A DNA stretch of 64,000 nucleotides from Chondrosia reniformis (taxonomy: Eukaryota; Porifera; Demospongiae; Chondrillida; Chondrillidae): contig OX359193.1 in assembly GCA_947172415.1 (NCBI GenBank), forward strand, positions 7,186,501 to 7,250,500. The letters run 5' to 3'. The translations under genes were made by a program, and so were the position numbers. Numbering within the stretch: position 1 is the stretch's first letter; every line of letters begins with the position of its first letter. The notes below the pieces were generated by a model. That model had not been told where the DNA came from. It made no database searches and saw nothing but the letters and a program-made list of their open reading frames with translations. Positions 51,801-61,600 of this stretch are shown here, one piece after another.

Positions 51801-54800
51801 ACCTGTCCAAGAGGTGACAGATGGTGGCTTGCAGGCCTTCTCCAGTGCAGATGAGAGTGATACAGTTTCTGATGTTGCCTTGGAGTATGTGCCAATGTCC
51901 AGTGCTCTCTATTAATGCTTCACTGCTTCATCTCACTGCTGTAGGGAGACGAATCAGAGAATTGACCCAACAGTGAAAGAGGTTCACGAGGACAGCATGC
52001 ATGCTCCTTATGGAAGGTGGCCTTCGGTCAAAAGTGAGATCCATCAGTCAAGCAGGATTATTTGTTTTATTTTCACACTTGATGCTATGTATCTTCCACA
52101 GCTCATTATAATCACAGCCCCGAATCACTCCAGACCATGTACAAAGCCACCGTCTCCATATTTGAAAATGCCCTAAACTCAAGAAGTGTTCTTAAGGTAT
52201 GACTACTGTTGCTAAGTTACACCTACACCTGTGCTGCCTGCTTGCATTATTGCATCAACAGATGTGTTAAGTGTGTCAGCCATCTTTCTAGGACATGCAG
52301 GGTTTGACTTCTGCACAACTTGATGAAAAAATGAGAATACTTCAGGAAGAGAGAAGGAGAAGGATTGCAAAACACAAGAACTTTACACAACTTAGAGAAA
52401 GGTATTGTATGTACATAATCTACTCATTTATATCTTGTTTCAACCATACATCCATACTTCCATCTACCTACCTACCTCCCTCCCTACCTCCCTCCCTCCC
52501 TACCTCCCTCCCTCCCTACCTCCCTCCCTACCTACCTACCTCCCTCCCTACCTACCTCCCTCCCTACCTCCCTCCCTACCTCCCTACACCCCTCCCTCCC
52601 TACCTACCTCCCTCCCTCCCTACCTCCCTACCTACCTACACCCCTCCCTACCTACCTACCTCCCTCCCTACCTCCCTCCTTACATATATACCTCCTTCTA
52701 TACTTATGTTGTGTAGGCTTGCATCTGAAGTAGACAACATCATTCAGACAAGTAGTCCAGTAGGTTTGACACACAATGTGACAACTGAAGAACCAGGTTT
52801 ACAGTCTTTGGAGGAACAGTTTGATAGAAGACAGAAGGGATTGCCAACAAGTGCTGAAAAGAAGTCAAGGCAACCACTTAAGCAGCAGCAACAGGGAGGG
52901 AAACCCCCCAGGTCACCATCTCCAGGTACGTACATGAGTGTATGTACGTAGTACTTGTTCACATCACCTAACTGAAGAAGTCAAATTGGCAATTTTTAAT
53001 AGCAAACATGCATATTGAACTTCCCCCTCAAAAATGTTTTTTGCTCCTCCGCCCCCTTGTGATAGTTTCTAAACAAAACCCTGTTAATATGCATATTTAG
53101 TAAGCTAAATAAAATTGTCAGTGAAGGTACACATTTGATATATGCGTATGTATACCATTAGAGTATATTTATTATACTCTGTTTCACTGTGACCTTTTGT
53201 TTCTGTTCTGTTTAAGGACCTACTGGCTCAGTGAGTCCTACCCATAAGGCAAGACCACTTCTGTTGGACTCCTGGCAATCATACAGTGACACTACCTCTC
53301 AGCTTAAACAGAATGTAGCTCACCAACAGTTGGAGCTCGTGTCTGGGAGTAGAGTTATAAAAGAGATATCACCTCCACCTCTTCATCCGAAACATTTGTC
53401 TCACCAGCCCTCCCAACCTACATCACATCAAACTCACCAGCCCTCCCAACCTACATCACATCAAACTCACCAGCCCTCCCAACCTACATCACATCAAACT
53501 CACCAGCCCTCCCAACCTACATCACATCAAACTCACCAGCCCTCCCAACCTACATCACATATATCTGCTCAACCAGTTGCAGCTGTAAGACCAGCTAAAC
53601 TGGTTGTAGCTGGTCATCAGGATGGATTTGATAGGTACGTACATATATAAAGTATGAACAATTCGAACTTGTTGATATGGATATGGCACATGAATTCCCC
53701 CCTCTAGTGAGGAGAGTGTCACAGAGGAGACCGAGTCCTCTGCTACACTGAATGCGGGGGCTCCTGGTAGCACATTCCCTCACTCCACCCCAGTCAGGAT
53801 GATCAGCGTTACATCAGCCCTGCAGGAGGAGAAGGAGGCTGGAGAAGATGGAAAGCAACAAAAACAGAAGGTGGATGGTAACAGTCGGAATCAAGTTACC
53901 CAGCAACAGTCAACAACCAATGCAGACAGTCCGTGGGACACTAGGTACGTACATTGTGTGGAGTACTGCTGTCTTGTGTACTGTGTATCCTTCTTGTTGC
54001 CATAGTGATGAGGAGATAGAGGAGTTAGCTGCCCCCCTCACTGGAACCGGTCGCTCATCCTCCACTCCAATAAAGGTATGTACATACGTACGTATGTGTG
54101 TAGGAATAAAAGCCAGTGGCTCTTAGAAATGAATAAATGTTAAAATTGATTTGACATCCTAAGTTCAATGATGAGCTACGTAGGTCAGTAGAGATTCCTA
54201 TTGGATTAATAGTTGTGTCATTCTCTGAATACCATAGTCTATACAGCCAGGACGAGTCAAATCATTGGCCAGTCAACTCTCACTTGAAGCTGACCCCTTA
54301 AAGAGGCCGGCTGGAGGCGTGCCTCTAATGAGCAGCCAGCAGAGCACTATCTCAGCTATTAAGCCCGATGAACAGTCCAGTGATGAGATATCTGACACAG
54401 AGTCATCTTTAAACATCACAGAATCTGAACCAAAAGAGTGTGTTGTGGTATTCATTAGTCGGCCATTTTTAAGTGGTGTTTGGTGCTTGTTAATATATTG
54501 TCTATGTATGTACATATTGCTATATACCCTACCAGGTCCTTGTATGTGTAACATAATATATTTATATTTTCTGAAATGTAGACCCATTCCCTTAAGTGTG
54601 GCCAAGGAAATACCCACACTAGGTATGTATACAATATATGTATAAACGTCTTTGCTATATACGTATTAGCATCATGTTCAGTTTGTAGTGGACATGATAT
54701 GTGATCTATATAGCATCTCACCCTCTAGGTTTCACAATCAAAGTGGTTACATATCAATCACCTTCATCTCTTCTCTCATCTGTCACAGGTACATCGAGAA

Positions 54801-54871
54801 CCTCTGTCTTGACCACTGTTACTCCTTTCACAGTTGATGATTTAAGTGACATTGACATATCTGAAACTTAG
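48848..54871 (+). CDS. DZIP1: DZIP1/Iguana-type ciliary zinc-finger protein
   Basis: About 18 exons from ATG 48848 to stop 54869-54871. DZIP1 proteins act at the basal body in ciliogenesis and Hedgehog signalling. The N-terminal Dzip domain reads FAFRKRYDRIDWRKLGALDI, ERVTREMDLKAVQENLYNIT, FCNVEFE and FLKLFRLAQLTIEYLM. The single C2H2 finger CPLCKKEF...HLSRRH lies in the exon at about 50242. A coiled coil rich in Glu/Lys/Arg follows (RRANELRDRELEELKRREIL, REVEELKASFTEQVKMLKEE). Later exons are Ser/Pro-rich and contain five 11-residue repeats (QPSQPTSHQTH). The C-terminus is acidic (DDLSDIDISET). The N-terminus before the Dzip domain is short. It is divergent from the AprA-like gene and converges on the homeobox gene. 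Confidence 0.92.
50723..50794. repeat. 24-bp x3 repeat spanning the acceptor of a DZIP1 exon
   Basis: Three copies of aatgtcactgccttgctaca plus ggag, the first with g for a. Each contains a pyrimidine stretch and cag/gag acceptor. The last is taken as the exon start (gag aga aga, ERRANELRD). Because the unit is 24 bp and open in the same frame, use of an upstream copy would add 8 or 16 residues (ENVTALLQ units). Confidence 0.85.
52445..52690. repeat. (TACC/TCCC)n repeat in a DZIP1 intron
   Basis: A long degenerate run of tacc and tccc quartets lies between the exon ending KHKNFTQLRER and the acceptor gttgtgtag. Frames of Pro/Ser/Leu/Tyr repeats across it are translations of the repeat. Confidence 0.9.
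53402..53566. repeat. Coding 33-bp minisatellite in DZIP1
   Basis: Five copies of a 33-bp unit (caccagccctcccaacctac plus atcacatcaaact) lie inside an exon and keep the DZIP1 frame, encoding HQPSQPTSHQT repeats. Copies are nearly identical at the DNA level, so the array is recent and probably length-polymorphic. Confidence 0.9.
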
Positions 54872-55063
54872 ATACTACATTTTATTACTATTCTATATGT
54901 TCACCAGACCCCCTAATTGTATTGCTACATTTTTAATATGCTAATGGCCTTAAGTAACAAAGTTAATGAAAATGAAATTTTAATACTGTTTATGGAATCT
55001 TACAACAACATGAACGCAATATATAATATATAACATAATTTATATAACCAACATAACCAAACA

Positions 55064-55624
55064 TCAGTTTTTCACATTGAGTGGATGTCTCTTAATGTCA
55101 TTCTTTTCCACACGAGGAATCCTTGTCATCACTTGGAAGGAAGGAACCATGTAGATGCTGAATACTGGAGGACACTGTAAAACATTTTTCTTTTCTCCAA
55201 AAGCCTCTTCAAAATGCATGGCTGCGTGCCTTCGGCGAGCTGCCAGGTACTTTCTCTGCCTACATCTCCTGTTTTGAAACCACACTTGCACCTGATTTTG
55301 CTGAAGACCAATTTCTTCTCCAAGTTCTTTGGTTTGTTGTTTTGTAGGATGAGGTCCTTCTTTAAATGCCTTCTCAAGTGACTCCAGTTGGCAGTCTGAG
55401 AACTTGCTATAACTTTTCCTTCTTCTCTTCCTTTGAGATGGGGAGGATGGGTGACTTGCTTCTGAGGGTGGACTGCAAGGAGATGCACAAGAGTGGTTCA
55501 CATCCATATCCTCTCTGTTGACTTCCTTTTTTTCTTCTTCAAAAGGTCTAGATCTCTTAGAGTTGACAGGGTCCTGCTTCAGTCCAAGAATATTGGAAAT
55601 AGAAAATGATGATAGCTGACTCAT
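55064..55624 (-). CDS. Divergent homeodomain protein with eh1-like motif
   Basis: An intronless 186-residue frame. Residues 6-14, FSISNILGL, form an eh1-type Groucho-binding motif. A homeodomain spans about residues 66-125: KFSDCQLESLEKAFKEGPHP, TKQQTKELGEEIGLQQNQ and VQVWFQNRRCRQRKY. By homeodomain numbering the core is kept (F8, L16, F20, L34, L40, V45, W48, F49, Q50, N51, R53). Position 5, usually Arg, reads Tyr in this register, and position 54 is Cys. The recognition helix VQVWFQNRR is PRD/LIM-like, while the eh1 motif suggests NK-related groups, so I do not name a class. The KEGPHP turn is unusual for animals. A nuclear transcriptional repressor is a reasonable inference. Confidence 0.85.
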   Translation of the reverse strand: MSQLSSFSISNILGLKQDPVNSKRSRPFEEEKKEVNREDMDVNHSCASPCSPPSEASHPSSPSQRKRRRKSYSKFSDCQLESLEKAFKEGPHPTKQQTKELGEEIGLQQNQVQVWFQNRRCRQRKYLAARRRHAAMHFEEAFGEKKNVLQCPPVFSIYMVPSFQVMTRIPRVEKNDIKRHPLNVKN

Positions 55625-55981
55625 TCTTAAATCTTGCTTTCTTGTTGATTTTTTCTCAATACTGCAACCTTGAGCTGCCAGTTCTTATATACTCAAAATA
55701 TGGTTCAGTGTTAATCCAGATCAAAGTGGTGTCAAAAGAATAATGACTGTTGGTTATAAGAAGTGTTAATGAATCAAGAGCCTGTATCCTGTGATAAGAA
55801 TATCAACACTCTCTTTAGTAATTTTACAGCACTTAACTTCTTCTTAATCTCCCTTTACTTGTAACATTAAACAAAGAGAGAGCTAATAGGTGTAATTATC
55901 CATCTTGACACACATCCATTTATTATACAACAGTTAGCAATTAATTAATTAACTAGACATTAAATACTCCTTGCAAAATAA

Positions 55982-56068
55982 GGAAATTTACAATATTCAT
56001 TATTGTAAGAACGACCCCCATGGGGACATGTTCTATTTGATTTGATTGATTGATTGGAAATTTACAAT
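55982..56068. mobile_element. Truncated retroposed fragment with 14-bp target-site duplication
   Basis: The string ggaaatttacaata occurs at 55982-55995 and again at 56056-56069. Between them is about 60 bp containing gacccccatggggacatgtt and a tail tttgatttgattgattgatt. A short 3' piece with a simple-repeat tail flanked by a direct duplication is the usual mark of a 5'-truncated LINE or a SINE end. The family was not identified. Confidence 0.7.
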
Positions 56069-56363
56069 AAAATATAGGACATTTGCTATTGTATAGAGCA
56101 TATCAAAACTAGAGAGTATAGCTATATGGCAAGTGTTAATTGGCATGTGTACTGTTTCCAGGCAGTATTGTGCACGTAATTATGTGTATGGTGGCCAGTA
56201 ATATAATAAAAATGGAATTATTGCATTGTTAATTGTAGGATTCATTGTAACGGGAAAGTTTGGAATCCCGCTAGCTAGTATACTTAATCTTGATCTACAG
56301 TACAAATGATGCCATACCATAACAGCATAGGTTATCTGCAAAATGGATTACCACATAGTCTAC

Positions 56364-56423
56364 TAGTCTCGTACCCAGCCCCAACTTCCGCAAAAATGGC
56401 AGTTGGGGCTGGGTACGAGACTA
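56364..56423. mobile_element. Perfect 23-bp inverted repeat with 14-bp loop
   Basis: Arms 56364-56386 and 56401-56423 are perfect reverse complements (core gtctcgtacccagccccaac); the loop is tccgcaaaaatggc. It could be the two fused ends of a MITE, a solo fold-back element or a transcribed hairpin. The perfect match implies recent origin or selection. Confidence 0.75.
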
Positions 56424-56904
56424 ATAGTATGAAGTTTAATCGAAGATTAAAGGGGGTTAATGAACTGAACCGGTTGCATCCGCTATACCTTGATTGAGGG
56501 CTGTATCGAGCATGTGCAGTCACTGCCTCGTGAAGTTTTTTTTTTTTTCCCTTTTCTTTTGTATTGTAACATAGGATCTCAACTCTTGTAGAGAATGTGA
56601 TTGGGAACCTGGGTCTGTGCCCCCCGGTGTGTCCTCTTCTGTGAGTCAATGTTAGTATATAGTTTGACTCATACTGTTAGGCTCAAGGGGGTTAAGTACA
56701 AGGGTCAAAGGACACGGTGGGTGCAACCCAGGTCCCATACGCCAAGGAGGTTCTCATTCAATGAGTCCCTCTAGCCAGATTGGGTAGATCAAGAGTCTAT
56801 TTATATAGAGGGTTACTCTATATAGGCTTGGGGTATCATGCACTATAGATGTACTCGTAGGCACTGGAGAACCAACTAGTCCAGAGGTGAGGAGTCATTA
56901 ATGG

Positions 56905-57590
56905 TATACGAAATTAATGTATGGTGAGAGATAGGGCAAATGTAAAGATTTTTGAAAATTTCAAATTCTCATTGGAAATGTTTCATACATGTCTGTGAAT
57001 GCTGACAGCAAGTTTGAGCTTCATATCTTTCCATTTGACAGAGTTAGAGCACCAAATGTACATTAATATACTAGAATACCAAATTAATGTATAGTGAGAG
57101 ATAGGGCAAAAGTAAAGATTTATAAAAATTTCAAAAACTCTTTGGAAATGATTCAATCATGTTTGTGAATGCTGACACCAAGGTTTAGCTTATTAACTTT
57201 CAATTTTACAGAGTTATAGTACCAAATGTACATTCATATACTGCAATACCAAATTAATGTATAGTGAGAGATAGGGCAAATGTCAAGATTTATGAAAATT
57301 TCAAATTCTCATTGGAAATGTTTCATACATGTCTGTGAATGCTGACAGCAAGTTTGAGCTTCATATCTTTCCATTTGACAGAGTTAGAGCACCAAATGTA
57401 CATTAAAGTATTGGTATACGAAATTAATGTATAGTGAGAGATAGGGCAAATGTCAAGATTAATGAAAATTTCAAATTCTCATTGGAAATGTTTCCTACAT
57501 GTCTGTGAATGCTGACGTTAAGTTAAAGCTTCATATCTCTCCATTTGACAGAGCTACAGCACTCTAATGTACATTAAATTTCTAGTAAAC
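56905..57590. repeat. Satellite block 1: four 170-bp monomers
   Basis: The anchor atagggcaaa occurs at 56931, 57101, 57271 and 57441, exactly 170 bp apart. Monomers 1, 3 and 4 are of type A (aaattctcattggaaatgtt); monomer 2 is type B (aaaaactctttggaaatgat). The last copy degrades towards 57590. The same family fills block 2. Confidence 0.95.
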
Positions 57591-57599
57591 GACTTTAAA

Positions 57600-58640
57600 T
57601 GGGTGTAGCATATATATCGTGCGATACTATTTTGAAAATTATCGGCATACGAAGTTAAAATGTTTTGACATGAATGGGGCAACTAGAAACACGCAGGGAC
57701 AGTCCAGAACGCAGCTGTCAGAAGGCCTTTACATAGAGGCAGGTAGCCATTATGCTATTACTGCAATTGAGATTGAGTGTGGCTGGTTATACCAGTTTAC
57801 GTTCATATCGGAACACCTCTCGCTAAAATCGTTTCTACATGGGACCAGAAAAGTTGGTCTCCTCCGCCAATCAAGACACTTACAGGATTCTATCCATTTT
57901 TCCCAGTTTCTAGATGAACCACGAATACTGGATATACCTTTAAAATGGCTTGGAACGATGCACTCATCCCGAATTAACTTGATATAATTTGACTACATTT
58001 TTCTCGCAAATACCCTATTCTTAAGTATGGAATAGCGCCAACCACAATCGTTTCCTTTTGAAATTTTCTTGTTTAAATAGAAGCGCAAAACCTTATAAAG
58101 TAGGCCTACCTGGACACATCTCTATGGTGGTAGCGGTTCCCATAGAGGTTGGTAGCGCTTAGACTCTGAAGCTGTCTCCTAATCGGTTGGTGCCATAGAG
58201 ACGTGCTCACCAATAATCCGGATTTCGGGGGGGTTCCACGTAATGTGGGATTGGCATCTGATATCTTAGGATTCATATGAGTCGGCCATATCGAGAAGAA
58301 CTGGTTCTTCTCACGCAAGTGACACCCAAAGCTCAACTCGGCAGAGCGTTACCACCGATCCCGGCCTCTGAGCGTCGTGGATGGTAGCGTTCGGTATGGT
58401 CCAACTTTTTTTCTTTGGAGTTTCGTTGGCCGTCGATCGGCAAAATTTCACTTTAACGACATCCATATAATATATGTGGATAGAAACTGCTTCAACAACA
58501 ATCAAGTACTACACAGTGCATATCCATGTGTATAAGAAATCTTTCAAAGAGTTCTATTTTTTCAGAAATATATACAGTACGGCATGTTCACTCTTACACC
58601 TACTCAAGGTCGGCCATTTATAGTATTACGCAATTAGGGT
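57600..58640. other. Unassigned 1-kb island between satellite blocks
   Basis: This sequence is not satellite and is richer in G+C at 58090-58440. It has a plus frame 57619-57987 of 122 codons (MRYYFENYRHTKLKCFDMNG onward) and overlapping minus frames around 58106-58505 that contain TPPKSGLLVSTSLWHQPI and NETPKKKSWTIPNATIHDAQ. I recognise none of them. They may be exons of an unknown gene, a gene remnant trapped in satellite, or chance. No RNA gene is supported. Confidence 0.35.
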
Positions 58641-58644
58641 TAGT

Positions 58645-61600
58645 TAATGTATGATGAGAAATTTATGTAGAAATCAAAATTTCTAAAACTGTTTGGAAAT
58701 GTTTCATACATGTCTGTGAATGTAGACACAAAGTTTAAACTTCATATTTAGCCATTTGACAGAGTTACAGCACTAAGTGTACATTGTATTAAGAAAATGT
58801 ATGGGGAAAGATAGGGTAAATTTATGTAAAAATCAAAATTTCTAAAACTGTTTGGAAATGTTTCATACTTGTATGTGAATGTGGATACCAAGTTTAAGCT
58901 TCAAATTTACCAATTTGACAGAGTTACATCACTCAATGTACATTTAAGTTAATGTATGGTGAGAGATAGGGCAAATGTCAAGATTTATGAAAATTTCAAA
59001 TTCTCATTGGAAATGTTTCATACATGTCTGTGAATAGAGACACCGAGTTTGAGCTTCATATCTTTCCATTTGACAGAGTTAGAGCACCAAATATACATTC
59101 ATATACTGGAATACCAAATTAATGTATGATGAGAGATAGGGCAAATGTAAAGATTTATATAAATTTCAAAAACTCTTTGGAAATGATTCAATCATGTTTG
59201 TGAATGCTGACACCAAGGTTTAGCTTATTAACTTTCCATTTTACAGAGTTATAGTACCAAATGTACATTAAAGTATTGGTATACGAAATTAATGTATGGT
59301 GAGAGATAGGGCAAATGTAAAGATTTATGAAAATTTCAAATTCTCATTGGAAATGTTTCCTACATGTCTGTGAATGCTGACAGCAAGTTTGAGCTTCATA
59401 TCTTTCCATTTGACAGAGTTAGAGCACCAAATGTACATTAATATACTGGAATACCAAATTAATGTATAGTGAGAGATAGGGCAAATGTAAAGATTTATGA
59501 AAATTTCAAATTCTCATTGGAAATGTTTCATACATGTCTGTGAATGCTGACAGCAAGTTTGAGCTTCATATCTTTCTATTTGACAGAGTTAGAGCACCGA
59601 ATGTACATTAATATACTGGAATACCAAATTAATGTATGGTGAGATAGGGCAAATGTAAAGATTTATGAAAATTTCAAATTCTCATTGGAAATGTTTCCTA
59701 CATGTCTGTGAATGCTGACAGCAAGTTTGAGCTTCATATCTTTCCATTTGACAGAGTTAGAGCACCAAATGTACATTAATATACTGGAATACCAAATTAA
59801 TGTATAGTGAGAGATAGGGCAAATGTAAAGATTTATGAAAATTTCAAATTCTCATTGGAAATGTTTCATACATGTCTGTGAATGCTGACAGCAAGTTTGA
59901 GCTTCATATCTTTCTATTTGACAGAGTTAGAGCACCGAATGTACATTAATATACTGGAATACCAAATTAATGTATGGTGAGATAGGGCAAATGTAAAGAT
60001 TTATATAAATTTCAAAAACTGTTTAGAAATGATTCAATCATGTTTGTGAATGCTGACACCAAGGTTTAGCTTATTAACTTTCCATTTTACAGAGTTATAG
60101 TACCAAATGTACATTAAAGTATTGGTATACGAAATTAATGTATGGTGAGAGATAGGGCAAATGTAAAGATTTATGAAAATTTCAAATTCTCATTGGAAAT
60201 GTTTCATACATGTCTGTGAATGCTGACAGCAAGTTTGAGCTTCATATCTTTCTATTTGACAGAGTTAGAGCACCAAATGTACATTAATATACTGGAATAC
60301 CAAATTAATGTATAGTGAGAGATAGGGCAAATGTAAAGATTTATGAAAATTTCAAATTCTCATTGGAAATGTTTCATACATGTCTGTGAATGCTGACAGC
60401 AAGTTTGAGCTTCATATCTTTCCATTTGACAGAGTTAGAGCACCAAATGTACATTAATATACTAGAATACCAAATTAATGTATGGTGAGAGATAGGGCAA
60501 ATGTAAAGATTTATAAAAATTTCAAAAACTCTTTGGAAATGATTCAATCATGTTTGTGAATGCTGACACCAAGGTTTAGCCTTTTAACTTTCAATTTTAC
60601 AGAGTTATAGTACCAAATGTACATTCATATACTGGAATACCAAATTAATGTATGGTGAGAGATAGGGCAAATATGTCAAGATTTATGAAAATTTCAAATT
60701 CTCTTGGAAATGTTTCATACATGTCTGTGAATGCTGACAGCAAGTTTGAGCTTCATATCTTTCTATTTGACAGAGTTAGAGCACCAAATGTACATTCATA
60801 TACTGGAATACCAAACTAATGTATAGTGAGAGATAGGGCAAATGTAAAGATTTATGAAAATTTCAAATTCTCATTGGAAATGTTTCATACATGTCTGTGA
60901 ATGCTGACAGCAAGTTTGAGCTTCATATCTTTCTATTTGACAGAGTTAGAGCACCAAATGTACATTAATATACTGGAATACCAAATTAATGTATAGTGAG
61001 AGATAGGGCAAATGTAAAGATTTATAAAAATTTCAAATTCTCATTGGAAATGTTTCATACATGTCTGTGAATGCTGACAGCAAGTTTGAGCTTCATATCT
61101 TTCCATTTGACAGAGTTAGAGCACCAAATGTACATTAATATACTGGAATACCAAATTAATGTATAGTGAGAGATAGGGCAAATGTAAAGATTTATAAAAA
61201 TTTCAAATTCTCATTGGAAATGTTTCATACATGTCTGTGAATGCTGACAGCAAGTTTGAGCTTCATATCTTTCCATTTGACAGAGTTAGAGCACCAAATG
61301 TACATTAATATACTAGAATACCAAATTAATGTATGGTGAGAGATAGGGCAAATGTAAAGATTTATAAAAATTTCAAAAACTCTTTGGAAATGATTCAATC
61401 ATGTTTGTGAATGCTGACACCAAGGTTTAGCTTATTAACTTTCCATTTTACAGAGTTATAGTACCAAATGTACATTAAAGTATTGGTATACGAAATTAAT
61501 GTATGGTGAGAGATAGGGCAAATGTAAAGATTTATGAAAATTTCAAATTCTCATTGGAAATGTTTCATACATGTCTGTGAATGCTGACAGCAAGTTTGAG

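Larger units (their letters stand above)
55625..56904. other. Gene-poor stretch between the homeobox gene and the satellite
   Basis: No gene is recognisable. It contains the homeobox gene's upstream region, a retroposed fragment (55982-56068), a perfect hairpin (56364-56423), a 10-T run at about 56537 and scattered AT-rich sequence. A short frame at 56306-56497 crosses the hairpin and is not convincing. Confidence 0.6.

Noticed and set aside
52405-52716. Pro/Ser/Leu/Tyr-repeat frame inside DZIP1
   Set aside because: Translation of the tacc/tccc intronic repeat. The exons on both sides use normal splice sites and no DZIP1 protein has such a tract.
58320-58420. tRNA-like A-box (gctcaactcggcagagcg) near 58330
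   Set aside because: No acceptor stem pairing, anticodon arm or convincing B-box could be found at the right distance. At best it is a SINE or tRNA remnant.
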